Origin: Acidaminobacter sp. JC074
GTDB lineage: Bacteria > Bacillota > Clostridia > Peptostreptococcales > Acidaminobacteraceae
Assembly: GCF_022496765.1 (NCBI RefSeq)
Contig: NZ_VANV01000025.1
Coordinates: 31,402-95,401 of the forward strand
Reading direction: 5' to 3'
Length of the DNA: 64,000 bases
The translations under genes and the position numbers were made by a program. Below are positions 47,376 to 55,835 of this stretch, piece by piece. The notes beneath the pieces are model-generated. The model worked only from the letters and a program-made list of their open reading frames with translations, did no database searches and had not been told where the DNA came from. Position 1 is the stretch's first letter, and every line of letters starts with the position of its first letter.

Positions 47376-48113
47376 TTGGATATTATAAAGATGATCATAG
47401 AATATGATGGTACACATTTTTATGGCTGGCAAAGACAGACCAAGTCTAGAAGTATACAGGGCGTCATAGAAAGGGTACTTTCTAAAATATTAAAGAAAGA
47501 TATTGAAATTGATGGCGCAGGCAGGACGGATGCAGGTGTTCATGCTTATGGTCAAGTCGCGACTTTTGGCTGTGATTTGCCTATGCCGCTAGAAAGCTTA
47601 AAAAGAGCCATGAACAATTTCTTGCCAAGTGATGTTCGAATTGTTGATTTAGACTTTGCTGATGCAGATTTTCATGCCAGATACTCTGCAATTGGTAAGA
47701 CCTATGTCTATAAGATTAAGAACTCAAAAGAAAGAGACGTTTTTTTAGCCAATTATTCATACCATTATCCTTATGACCTAGATGATGATTTAATCAGAAG
47801 AGCAATGGAGAAGCTGATTGGTAAACATGATTTTTCGAGTTTTATGGCTTCTGGATCTTCTGCGCAAAATCCAGTCAGGACCATACATGCAATTGACCTG
47901 AAAAGAAGCGGCAATATGCTGGAGTTTACTTTCACAGGTGATGGTTTCTTATACAAAATGGTCCGGTTATTGGCGGCTTATTTATTAGAAGTTGGTCAAT
48001 CTAGGATTCCCCTAGACAAGACTGAGGAACTGTTAGAAAATCCGACTAGGGCCTATACTTCCAAAGTCGCTCCAGCAGCGGGTTTGTACCTAAAGGAAGT
48101 TTATTATAATTAA
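47376..48113 (+). CDS. truA: tRNA pseudouridine(38-40) synthase
   Basis: 245 residues from TTG 47376, giving MDIIKMIIEYDGTHFYGWQ, the usual TruA start; TAGGTG at 47366-47371 is four bases away. ATG 47391 is an alternative without ribosome site; longer in-frame starts lie within ecfT. Catalytic Asp is in GAGRTDAGVHA. C-terminal FTFTGDGFLYKMVR is typical. Isomerises uridines in the anticodon arm. Confidence 0.93.
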   Translation: MDIIKMIIEYDGTHFYGWQRQTKSRSIQGVIERVLSKILKKDIEIDGAGRTDAGVHAYGQVATFGCDLPMPLESLKRAMNNFLPSDVRIVDLDFADADFHARYSAIGKTYVYKIKNSKERDVFLANYSYHYPYDLDDDLIRRAMEKLIGKHDFSSFMASGSSAQNPVRTIHAIDLKRSGNMLEFTFTGDGFLYKMVRLLAAYLLEVGQSRIPLDKTEELLENPTRAYTSKVAPAAGLYLKEVYYN

Positions 48114-48125
48114 AGGAAATAATCC

Positions 48126-48154
48126 TTGACTTTAACTAGTGATACCATTATAAT
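48126..48154 (+). promoter_or_regulatory. Promoter of rplM-rpsI, with leader hairpin
   Basis: TTGACT (48126-48131), 17 bases, TATAAT (48149-48154). In the leader, AAAGTCCC (48175-48182) pairs with GGGATTTT (48186-48193). L13 leaders are known in Firmicutes; this hairpin may be part of one. Confidence 0.75.
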
Positions 48155-48233
48155 ATATATGTTATTTGCGATTAAAAGTCCCTAAGGGATTTTAAATAAA
48201 AATTTTTTACTAAATAATCAGGAGGAAAATGTT

Positions 48234-48662
48234 ATGAAGTCTTACGTAGCGAAGCCATTAGAAATTGAAAGAAAATGGTATGTAGTAGATGCGACAGATA
48301 AAACATTGGGTAGATTATCAACTGAGATTGCTTCAAGATTAAGAGGCAAGCACAAGCCAATCTACACACCACATGTTGACTGTGGCGATTACATTATTGT
48401 AGTTAACGCTGAGAAAATCAAGTTAACTGGAAACAAAGAGAACCAAAAGGTTTACAGACACCACACAGGTTACATGGGTGGTTTAAGAGAGAGATCTTAC
48501 AAGGAAATGCTTGCTAAGCACCCTGAAAGAATCATCGAGAAGGCTGTAAAGGGTATGTTACCAAAGAACTCTCTTGGTAGACAAATGTACACGAAATTAA
48601 AAGTTTACGCTGGTCCAGAGCACAACCATGCTGCTCAAAAGCCAGAAGTGCTTGAATTTTAA
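48234..48662 (+). CDS. rplM: Ribosomal protein uL13
   Basis: 142 residues, early 50S assembly. KWYVVDATDKTLGRLST and the conserved GGL..R block are present. ATG follows CAGGAGG. Probably autoregulated through its leader. Confidence 0.97.
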   Translation: MKSYVAKPLEIERKWYVVDATDKTLGRLSTEIASRLRGKHKPIYTPHVDCGDYIIVVNAEKIKLTGNKENQKVYRHHTGYMGGLRERSYKEMLAKHPERIIEKAVKGMLPKNSLGRQMYTKLKVYAGPEHNHAAQKPEVLEF

Positions 48663-48674
48663 GGAGGAAATTAA

Positions 48675-49070
48675 ATGAGTTTAGTACAATACCGTGGTAC
48701 AGGTAGAAGAAAAAAAGCTGTTGCCAGAGTAAGATTAATTCCTGGTTCAGGTACAATTACTGTTAATGGTCAAACTTTAGATCAATACTTTGACTATGAA
48801 ACTTTAAGAAGAGAAGTTAGAAGACCATTAATGATGACTAAGACTGAAGGTAAATTCGACGTTATCATTAAAGTTGAAGGTGGCGGTTACACAGGTCAAG
48901 CTGGTGCTGTTAGACATGGTATTTCTAGAGCTTTATTAGAAGCTGATTCAGATGCTCACAGAGCAACTTTAAAAGCTGCTGGTTTCTTAACTAGAGACCC
49001 AAGAATGAAGGAAAGAAAGAAATACGGTCTTAAGAAAGCAAGAAGATCACCTCAATTCTCAAAGAGATAA
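48675..49070 (+). CDS. rpsI: Ribosomal protein uS9
   Basis: 131 residues; its C-terminal SKR tail reaches the P-site tRNA. YRGTGRRKKAVARVRL start and GLKKARRSPQFSKR end are diagnostic. Twelve bases after rplM with AAGGAGG. Confidence 0.97.
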   Translation: MSLVQYRGTGRRKKAVARVRLIPGSGTITVNGQTLDQYFDYETLRREVRRPLMMTKTEGKFDVIIKVEGGGYTGQAGAVRHGISRALLEADSDAHRATLKAAGFLTRDPRMKERKKYGLKKARRSPQFSKR

Positions 49071-49080
49071 TATGCTTATC

Positions 49081-49115
49081 AAATCCTTGGAACATTTGTT
49101 TCGAGGATTTTTTTC
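49081..49115 (+). terminator. Terminator after rpsI
   Basis: AAATCCT / AGGATTT, extended through further pairs to a loop ATTT, with a T run. It is preceded by TATGCTTATC. Confidence 0.9.
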
Positions 49116-49178
49116 TTTTTGATGCAAAAAGTGATAAGATAAGGGTAAGGAAGTTGAATAAATTAAGAGGGTGAAATT

Positions 49179-50579
49179 ATGATAAAAGGTACGTTTTTAA
49201 TGCCGCATCCACCGATCATCATTCCGGAGATTGGTAAAGGTGCAGAAAAAGACTGTCAGGGATTGATTGATGGCTTGGATCAAATTGGTCAACAGATCAA
49301 AGAGCTCCAACCAGATACCATCTTGGTTATTACACCACATGGACCTGTTTTTAGTGATGGTATTGCCATTGGTTATGATGAGATTTTAAAGGGGGACCTA
49401 TCCAAGTTCGGTTATGGCTCTATAGACTGTAAGAAGAAGAATGATCTAGAGATGGTTGATCAGATTATATTTGAAAGTGGCAAAATTGATATTCCATGTC
49501 TCAAGTTAAACGATGAAAATGCTTCATACTTTAATATTTCAAAAAAATTAGACCATGGTGTTTTGGTGCCGCTTCATTTCGTAGATAAGTATTATAGAAG
49601 CTACAAACTGGTTCATATTACTTATGGCTTATTCTCAAGTCATAAGCTTTATGAGTTTGGACGCTGTATTCAAAATGTCATCCGTGCTAGCGGCAGATCG
49701 ACTGTAGTGATCGCCAGTGGTGATATGTCTCATTGCCTTAAAGAAGAAGGTCCTTATAACTATCATCCATCTGGACCAATCTTTGACCAGAAAATCCGTC
49801 AGATACTAGAGGATAAGGATATTCTATCTGCTATGTTTTTTGATGAGAAACTGCAGAAGGAAGCAGGAGAATGTGGTAAGAGGTCAATTGATATTATGTT
49901 GGGTGCTTTGGACGGCTATGATTATGATGCCAAAGTTTATGGCTATGATGGGCCTTTTGGTGTTGGCTATTTGGCTATGGGATTTGAGAACTTACATGAA
50001 GATCAAATACGTTTGTTCAGTGATAAGATTATGGACGCCTATCAGTCACACCAGTCTGCTAAACTTTCAAAAGAAAGCCATTTTGTTAAACTGGCAAGAA
50101 GAGCCATCGAGCAGTTTTTAGGTCTCAGAGATGATATCATGTTTGACAGTCTGCCAGCAGAAATGTTTGAGGCGAAAGCTGGGACTTTTGTTTCTTTAAA
50201 GAAGCATGGTGCCTTAAGAGGTTGTATTGGTACTATAGGGCCAACACAAGACAATGTTGCACTTGAAATTGTTTCAAATGCAGTAAAGGCTGCCTTTGAA
50301 GATCCGAGATTTCCTAGCTTGGAAAAGGAAGAGCTTGAGGATATTGATATATCTGTGGATGTTCTTTTGGAACCAGAGAAGATTACTAGCAAGGATGAAC
50401 TTGATGTTACTAAGTATGGTGTTATCGTTACTTCAGGTTATAAGAGAGGTTTACTACTACCAAACCTTGAAGGTATTGATACAGTTGATGAGCAGGTGCG
50501 TATCGCCATGCAAAAAGGATCAATTAGTGAAAGCGAAGCTTATGAACTAGAACGCTTTGAAGTTGTTAGATACTATTAA
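49179..50579 (+). CDS. Memo/LigB-like and AMMECR1 fusion protein
   Basis: 466 residues. The first ~270 form a class III extradiol-dioxygenase-like (LigB/Memo) domain: MPHPPIIIPEIGKG, ITPHGPV, and SGDMSHCL supply His/Asp metal-site positions. The last ~165 form AMMECR1 (FVSLKKHGALRGCIGTIG, EDPRFPSLEKEELEDIDISVDVL). The trio with a radical-SAM AmrS is known as AmmeMemoRadiSam; here the two are one gene and the radical-SAM partner is not adjacent. Function unknown. ATG follows GAGGGTG. Confidence 0.92.
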   Translation: MIKGTFLMPHPPIIIPEIGKGAEKDCQGLIDGLDQIGQQIKELQPDTILVITPHGPVFSDGIAIGYDEILKGDLSKFGYGSIDCKKKNDLEMVDQIIFESGKIDIPCLKLNDENASYFNISKKLDHGVLVPLHFVDKYYRSYKLVHITYGLFSSHKLYEFGRCIQNVIRASGRSTVVIASGDMSHCLKEEGPYNYHPSGPIFDQKIRQILEDKDILSAMFFDEKLQKEAGECGKRSIDIMLGALDGYDYDAKVYGYDGPFGVGYLAMGFENLHEDQIRLFSDKIMDAYQSHQSAKLSKESHFVKLARRAIEQFLGLRDDIMFDSLPAEMFEAKAGTFVSLKKHGALRGCIGTIGPTQDNVALEIVSNAVKAAFEDPRFPSLEKEELEDIDISVDVLLEPEKITSKDELDVTKYGVIVTSGYKRGLLLPNLEGIDTVDEQVRIAMQKGSISESEAYELERFEVVRYY

Positions 50580-50591
50580 CTGTGAACTCTA

Positions 50592-50777
50592 TGTGTATAA
50601 GTGCATAAAACTGTGTATAACTTTTTCTTTACAGTGCATAAGTTGTCGATGAAAGGCTAAAAACTTATACACATATGCAGTTTGAGATGTGGATAAGCTA
50701 TGAAAATGTTGAAAAGTGTTATGAATAGTTGCATAACAGGTGTTTATAATTTAAGAGATGATGAAAAGTTATCCACA
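50592..50777. promoter_or_regulatory. Cluster of DnaA boxes
   Basis: Five exact matches to TTATNCACA in 186 bases: minus at 50592-50600 and 50612-50620, plus at 50665-50673, minus at 50688-50696, plus at 50769-50777. Two are the strong form TTATCCACA. Near-boxes lie at 50600-50608, 50633-50641, 50728-50736 and 50741-50749 (minus). There is no dnaA, dnaN or rpmH beside it, so it is more like a DnaA-titration or regulatory cluster than a standard oriC. It occupies the whole space between the AMMECR1 gene and cvpA, whose 3' ends converge on it. Confidence 0.8.
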
Positions 50778-50811
50778 AAAAATGTGAAAAAGTTGGACCT
50801 AGCCAAATTTT

Positions 50812-51510
50812 TTATTTTGGAATGATATTTTCAATCCATTGAAGGATTGGTATAGAAGTAAAAATATGACCATATTTGGAATCGGTGATTGTTTCTGCAA
50901 TTACTGGAGATATGGTAATAGAATATGCTTCTAACAGTTGTAAAGTTAAAGCTATGATGCATATTGAAGTGAATATGCCGATTGTGAAACCTAAAATCCT
51001 ATTGGTTAGAGCCAAAGGATAAGGATCGTACTGTAAAACAGTAACAGAAATGATGACTGAGAAGACTACCTTTACAACAATAAAAATCAAGAGAATGCTT
51101 AATATACCTATAAGGTATAGGGTCATTGTATCTAAAAAAGGTTTGCCGCTGAGAGCAATAATATTGTTGTTTAGTGTTTCTTTAAGACCTGGAAAAGTAG
51201 AGAACACATCTCTAAGGCCAGGTTCACTTACAAAAATATCATTTATATTTGATGGTATTTTAAGTGTGTCCAAAGAATGAGTAATGGTTGGACTGATTCT
51301 GGAGAAGGTATCATATATACCATTTTGTATGTTATTATAAAAAGCTGTCTCACTGATAAAATCCGTCAGGTAAGGACTTAAGTATTTTGCTGCTGCAAAT
51401 GCCAGGGCATAGCCAATAAAGTCAAATACTAATTTTTTCAGTCCTTTGGCAAATCCCCAAAGTCCATAAATTACAATGACGCATATAATCATATAATCTA
51501 AATAGTTCAT
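50812..51510 (-). CDS. cvpA: CvpA family membrane protein
   Basis: 232 residues with four predicted membrane helices and the CvpA start YLDYMIICVIVIYGLWGFAKG. Members are named after colicin V production; Firmicute paralogues affect cell-envelope functions but the role is unclear. It is the only minus-strand gene between 1 and 57 kb. No close ribosome site precedes ATG 51510; AAAGGAG lies about 35 bases upstream. Confidence 0.85.
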   Translation of the reverse strand: MNYLDYMIICVIVIYGLWGFAKGLKKLVFDFIGYALAFAAAKYLSPYLTDFISETAFYNNIQNGIYDTFSRISPTITHSLDTLKIPSNINDIFVSEPGLRDVFSTFPGLKETLNNNIIALSGKPFLDTMTLYLIGILSILLIFIVVKVVFSVIISVTVLQYDPYPLALTNRILGFTIGIFTSICIIALTLQLLEAYSITISPVIAETITDSKYGHIFTSIPILQWIENIIPK

Positions 51511-51699
51511 AAAATGTATTTATACTGTCATGCCAGCATAGACTCCTTTCTTGACTTTATTATAACACAGACCTTTAGATTTATTTTCTTAAAATGTGTT
51601 TTTCTAATCAATTCCTAATAGATTAAATCATAATTAAATTACGTCATATATATGACTTTAAGAGGCATCTATAATATAATGACTTTAGGGAGAATTTAT

Positions 51700-53235
51700 A
51701 TGAAAAGATTGTGGATAATAATAGTACTACTGGTTGTCCTTCTAAGCTTAGGTGTATTTTTTTTGTTTAATAAACCAGCAGAAAATGACATTGAAACTGT
51801 GGAGGAGCCTAGAGAAGTGATAGAAGTCATTGAACCTAAACCTGAATTATATATCAAGAGTTTATCTTCTAATCAAACACTTGAACTGTCTGAAGAAGAA
51901 GTGACATATATAGAAGAAGACAAACTGATTCTTTTATCTTATTTAGATGATGTTAACAGATTGATCTACGACTATGATGAGGATAACAATAAGTTTGTAC
52001 TGGTATATGAAGATCAAATTATAAGAGTGGACTTTAATGCGGATACCATGACCATCAATGATGGTCAAGCTGAGGCAAATACTTTTATTATAAAGAAGTT
52101 AGATGGTTTATACATTTCAATCGAAGAGCTTGTAAAGCAGTTTCAAGTGGAATATTTTATTATGAAAGATCCTCTGTATCAGTTGACCTTAGACTTTAAC
52201 TCTGATGGTTCTAAAACATACCTTATAAAAGAAATAATCGATGAAAAAAGAAATGCTTTACCTGAAAAAATTACTATGACATGGGAAGCTGTTTACAGCA
52301 GAAAAACAGATGTTTCTTCTTTGTACAGCATGCAGGGATTAGATGTCATATCACCAGTTTGGTATGAGGTGACAGATGAGACTGCGAGTTTGAGCTCTAA
52401 AAAGCAAGATGATTACATTGAATGGGCCAGAAGTGAAAACTTAGAACTTTGGCCAGCTGTCACAAATAGTTTTGATCCAGATATGACCAGTATCATAGTG
52501 AATGACTCTGTTCTTAGAAAAACACTGATCGACAAACTTCTCAACTTATATGTAGACAACGGTTTTGAAGGGATCAACATAGATTTTGAAAACATATATA
52601 AGGCGGATAAAGACAAGCTCAGTCAATTTATTGCCGAACTGACAGCAGCCTTTCATCAGAAAGGTATCTTGGTTTCCATGGATGTGACATTTCCTGGTGG
52701 CTCAGACAATTGGTCTAAGTGTTATGACCATTATGAGTTAGGTCAGTGGCTGGATTACATGGTTGTTATGTCTTATGACGAGCACTGGGGTTCATCGCCG
52801 GTGAGTGGGTCTGTGGCATCACTCAATTGGCTGGATAAGAACTTTGCTACTTTGACTCAGATGGTTGATTCTGATAAGCTGATAATGGGTATTCCCTTTT
52901 ATATGAGAGTTTGGTTTGAAAGACCACATCCTGACCAAGTCAATAGAATGAAGGTGACATCAGATGCCATAACCATGCATAAGATGGAAAGTATCTTATC
53001 ATCAGGAGACTATAATATTTTATGGGATGAAAATGCAGCTCAGAATTATATCTCTTTTATTGATCCTAAAGACAATGCTGTTAAAAAGATTTGGATAGAG
53101 GATGCAGAAAGCTTACAGTATAAAGTTGAGATGGTTCATAAGTATGGCCTAAAGGGCATCGCTGCATGGCGAAGAGGTTATGAACTAGAATCGATATGGC
53201 AGGTACTTGAGAATTCATTGGAAAAGAGTGAGTAA
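51700..53235 (+). CDS. Membrane-anchored family 18 glycoside hydrolase
   Basis: 511 residues. N-terminal signal anchor (about 4-23), acidic linker, stalk-like domain (about 50-180) of copper-amine-oxidase type, and a GH18 barrel (about 195-505). The catalytic Glu is E297 in GINIDFENI; VVMSYDEHWG and the C-terminal KGIAAWRRGYE also fit. Such enzymes in sporulating Firmicutes cut chitin-like or cortex/peptidoglycan glycans. ATG 51700 follows AGGGAG; the in-frame ATG 51652 has none. Probably operonic with the small gene after it. Confidence 0.88.
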   Translation: MKRLWIIIVLLVVLLSLGVFFLFNKPAENDIETVEEPREVIEVIEPKPELYIKSLSSNQTLELSEEEVTYIEEDKLILLSYLDDVNRLIYDYDEDNNKFVLVYEDQIIRVDFNADTMTINDGQAEANTFIIKKLDGLYISIEELVKQFQVEYFIMKDPLYQLTLDFNSDGSKTYLIKEIIDEKRNALPEKITMTWEAVYSRKTDVSSLYSMQGLDVISPVWYEVTDETASLSSKKQDDYIEWARSENLELWPAVTNSFDPDMTSIIVNDSVLRKTLIDKLLNLYVDNGFEGINIDFENIYKADKDKLSQFIAELTAAFHQKGILVSMDVTFPGGSDNWSKCYDHYELGQWLDYMVVMSYDEHWGSSPVSGSVASLNWLDKNFATLTQMVDSDKLIMGIPFYMRVWFERPHPDQVNRMKVTSDAITMHKMESILSSGDYNILWDENAAQNYISFIDPKDNAVKKIWIEDAESLQYKVEMVHKYGLKGIAAWRRGYELESIWQVLENSLEKSE

Positions 53236-53442
53236 ATGTACATCAATATGAAAAGAATTTATCGTTATGGCGTTTTGCTGGTGATAGGCTTATCTTTGTT
53301 CTTTTATGGTCTTATACAAATGACCATTGAAGACCATAGCATGAAAGAGCCTAGCGATGCTGAGATAATTGAAAGAGCCAGAGAACTAGGCATGATTTCG
53401 ATTAATGAATATTATTTAGAAAAAGACTCAGAAGATGAATAA
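53236..53442 (+). CDS. Small membrane protein of unknown function
   Basis: 68 residues. One membrane helix (about 10-28) and a charged tail with DAEIIERARELGM, a pattern also found in small clostridial MltG-like proteins, but the similarity is from memory and weak. It starts immediately after the GH18 stop and so is translationally coupled; it may start instead at ATG 53248. Its pairing with a wall hydrolase suggests an envelope role. Confidence 0.65.
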   Translation: MYINMKRIYRYGVLLVIGLSLFFYGLIQMTIEDHSMKEPSDAEIIERARELGMISINEYYLEKDSEDE

Positions 53443-53484
53443 TTAACAACTCTTTGGGCATAAGATGAACAAGGAGGGATAATT

Positions 53485-53880
53485 ATGGAAAAAACATTGG
53501 TACTTATCAAACCTGATGCTGTTAAGCGTGGTTTGATTGGAAAAATACTTAGCATTTATGAGGAAAACGGATTAAGCATTTGTCGCCTGTATAAGAAGCA
53601 TCTCAATAAGGAACTTTTGGCAAAACATTACGAAGAACATATTCATAGAGATTTTTATCCTTCGTTGGTTGAGTTTATGTTAGAAGATGAAGTTGTGGTA
53701 GTTGAAATTCAGGGAGACAAGGCAGTTTCTCTGGTGCGAGAAATTAATGGGGCAACAAATCCTTCTAAGGCAAGACCGTGTACAATACGGTATATATATG
53801 GTGAAAGTGTACAACGAAATGTTGTACATGGATCAGCAGACTTAGAGGATGCTAAAAGAGAATTGAGTATTTGGTTTTAA
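53485..53880 (+). CDS. ndk: Nucleoside diphosphate kinase
   Basis: 131 residues. Transfers the gamma phosphate between NTPs and NDPs through a phospho-His in NVVHGSADLEDA. Begins EKTLVLIKPDAVKRG. ATG follows AAGGAGGG. Terminator follows directly. Confidence 0.95.
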   Translation: MEKTLVLIKPDAVKRGLIGKILSIYEENGLSICRLYKKHLNKELLAKHYEEHIHRDFYPSLVEFMLEDEVVVVEIQGDKAVSLVREINGATNPSKARPCTIRYIYGESVQRNVVHGSADLEDAKRELSIWF

Positions 53881-53898
53881 GCCCCGAGGGGCTTTTAC
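53879..53898 (+). terminator. Terminator after ndk
   Basis: AAGCCCC / GGGGCTT, very short loop, starting in the TAA stop, followed by T. Confidence 0.75.
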
Positions 53899-53922
53899 TT
53901 TTGTAGAAACAAGGATGGTAGA

Positions 53923-55488
53923 ATGATTAGGTTAGATCAATTAAGGTTAAACATTGATTATAATGATGAGACTCTAAAAAAAGAAATCTGTAAAAAGATT
54001 AGGATTCATGAAAATGATTTACTGGGCTATAAAATGGTTAAGCGCTCTTTAGATGCAAGAAAAAGACCCAATGTCTTTTACAATTGCTCGGTTGAAATAG
54101 ATGTGAGAAATGAAAAGCAGGTCTTGAAGAAGAATAAGAAGCTTTCTTTAGTAAAAAGTATGGCCTATGTTTATCCGGCAGTCAAGGATAAGCCCTCACC
54201 TATTGTCGTGGGCATGGGACCAGCAGGACTTTTCTCAGCATATATACTTTCAGAACTTGGACTTAAGCCTATTGTTCTTGAAAGAGGTGAAGCAGTCGAT
54301 GAAAGAACACTCACTGTTCAGAACTTTTGGAGAGAAGGCATATTGAATCCCAACTCCAATGTTCAATTTGGTGAAGGTGGGGCTGGTACTTTTTCTGATG
54401 GTAAATTAACAACACGTTCAAAGGATCCTAGATCAAAGAAGGTTATGGAGGTTTTGGTTAAACACGGTGCACCTGAAGAAATTCTTTATATGAACAAACC
54501 CCATGTAGGGACGGACATATTAAAGGATGTTGTGAAAAGCATGAGAGAGTATATTCTTGAAAAAGGTGGTCAAGTTTACTTCAATGCCAAAGTTGAAGAC
54601 TTTATGATAGAGGATGATAAGATTAAAGGTGTTGTGCTTGACGATGGTCGTAAGTTTAATTGCCAGCATGTAATCTTGGCAGTAGGCCACTCAGCAAGAG
54701 ACACTTATGAAAAACTTTATGAAATGGGTTTGGACATTGAACAAAAGCCTTTTGCTATGGGAGTAAGGATTGAACATCACCAGACAACAATAGATGAGAA
54801 TCAGTATGGTGATTTAAAACATAGGCGCTTTTTAGGTGCATCAGACTACAAGCTGACTTATCAGGCATCTAATGGCAGAAGTGTTTATTCATTTTGTGTT
54901 TGTCCTGGTGGTATGGTTGTTGCCTCTTCTTCTGAAGAGGGAGGACTGGTTGTTAATGGTATGAGTGAACATGCCAGAGATCAGAAGAATATCAATGGTG
55001 CTCTATTGGTTCAGGTTAAGCCAGAGGACTTTGGTTCTGATCATCCATTAGCAGGTGTTGAATTCCAAAGAAAATATGAACGTTTAGCATTTGATTTAGG
55101 CGGAAAAGATTACACAGCGCCTTCAGAGACTGTAGGGTCCTTTTTAAGTCAGGGCCAAAACGCCATAACATCGATTCAGCCAAGTTATAGACCAAAGGTT
55201 TTAATGACTTCTATAGATAAGTGTTTGCCGACTTTTGTTACAGAAGCTCTAAGAGAAGGTATAAAGGATTTTGGAAAGAAGATAAAAGGTTTTGATGATG
55301 GACAAGCTGTTTTAACGGCCATAGAGTCTAGATCTTCTGCCCCTATTAGGATGATTAGAAACAGAGAATCTATGGAAAGTAACTTTAAGGGTTTGTATCC
55401 TGTTGGAGAAGGTGCTGGTTATGCCGGTGGTATTGTTTCGTCTGCGATAGACGGTATTAGAATTGCAGAAATAGTCGCAAATGTATAG
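53923..55488 (+). CDS. FAD-dependent dehydrogenase (COG2509-type)
   Basis: 521 residues. An N-terminal ~90-residue domain precedes the dinucleotide-binding fold VVGMGPAGLFSAYI (near residue 97). Conserved QFGEGGAGTFSDGKLTTR follows, and the C-terminal GEGAGYAGGIVSSAIDGIR closes the FAD site. The family is widespread in anaerobes; substrate unknown. ATG follows a modest site (AAGGATGG). Confidence 0.88.
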   Translation: MIRLDQLRLNIDYNDETLKKEICKKIRIHENDLLGYKMVKRSLDARKRPNVFYNCSVEIDVRNEKQVLKKNKKLSLVKSMAYVYPAVKDKPSPIVVGMGPAGLFSAYILSELGLKPIVLERGEAVDERTLTVQNFWREGILNPNSNVQFGEGGAGTFSDGKLTTRSKDPRSKKVMEVLVKHGAPEEILYMNKPHVGTDILKDVVKSMREYILEKGGQVYFNAKVEDFMIEDDKIKGVVLDDGRKFNCQHVILAVGHSARDTYEKLYEMGLDIEQKPFAMGVRIEHHQTTIDENQYGDLKHRRFLGASDYKLTYQASNGRSVYSFCVCPGGMVVASSSEEGGLVVNGMSEHARDQKNINGALLVQVKPEDFGSDHPLAGVEFQRKYERLAFDLGGKDYTAPSETVGSFLSQGQNAITSIQPSYRPKVLMTSIDKCLPTFVTEALREGIKDFGKKIKGFDDGQAVLTAIESRSSAPIRMIRNRESMESNFKGLYPVGEGAGYAGGIVSSAIDGIRIAEIVANV

Positions 55489-55835
55489 ACATTACAAAAA
55501 ACGTTGCATAATTATTCGGAATGTGAAGCAAAATACATAAAAATACACATTTTTAAATTTTTTTTTGAAATTCTACATTTTTTGTAGAATTTCTTTTTGA
55601 CTTATGATATTATGTTATGTAAGAATTGTCAGAAAATTTAGCGAATTACGCTAATGTTGGAATAACTGTTTGATAAACTTTTATCAATAATAATTTTGAG
55701 GGGTCGAAATTAAAGTATGCATGAAAAGTTTTTTTATAAAAACCGGAATGGGTATTTTTTTATAGGTAGAAGTCGTGTATAATTAAGCAGTTGTTACAAA
55801 AAAGCAATTATTTTATTTTTAAGGGGAGGCTTATT
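55489..55835 (+). promoter_or_regulatory. Upstream region of the symporter gene
   Basis: It holds a terminator (55567-55598) and a putative promoter (TTGACT 55597-55602; AAGAAT at 55621-55626 after TGT). Two inverted repeats follow: TTAGCG/CGCTAA (55638-55654) and TTGATAAA/TTTATCAA (55670-55687). A late TATAAT lies at 55778-55783. The repeats after the start site may be operators or leader hairpins; no named riboswitch is recognised. Confidence 0.5.
55567..55598 (+). terminator. Terminator after the FAD dehydrogenase gene
   Basis: GAAATTCTAC (55567-55576) / GTAGAATTTC (55584-55593) with five T, whose last bases form the -35 box of the next promoter. Confidence 0.9.

Noticed and set aside
50592..50777. 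Standard chromosomal oriC
   Set aside because: Box density fits, but dnaA, dnaN and rpmH are absent and no clear AT-rich 13-mer unwinding element is visible; kept as a DnaA-box cluster.
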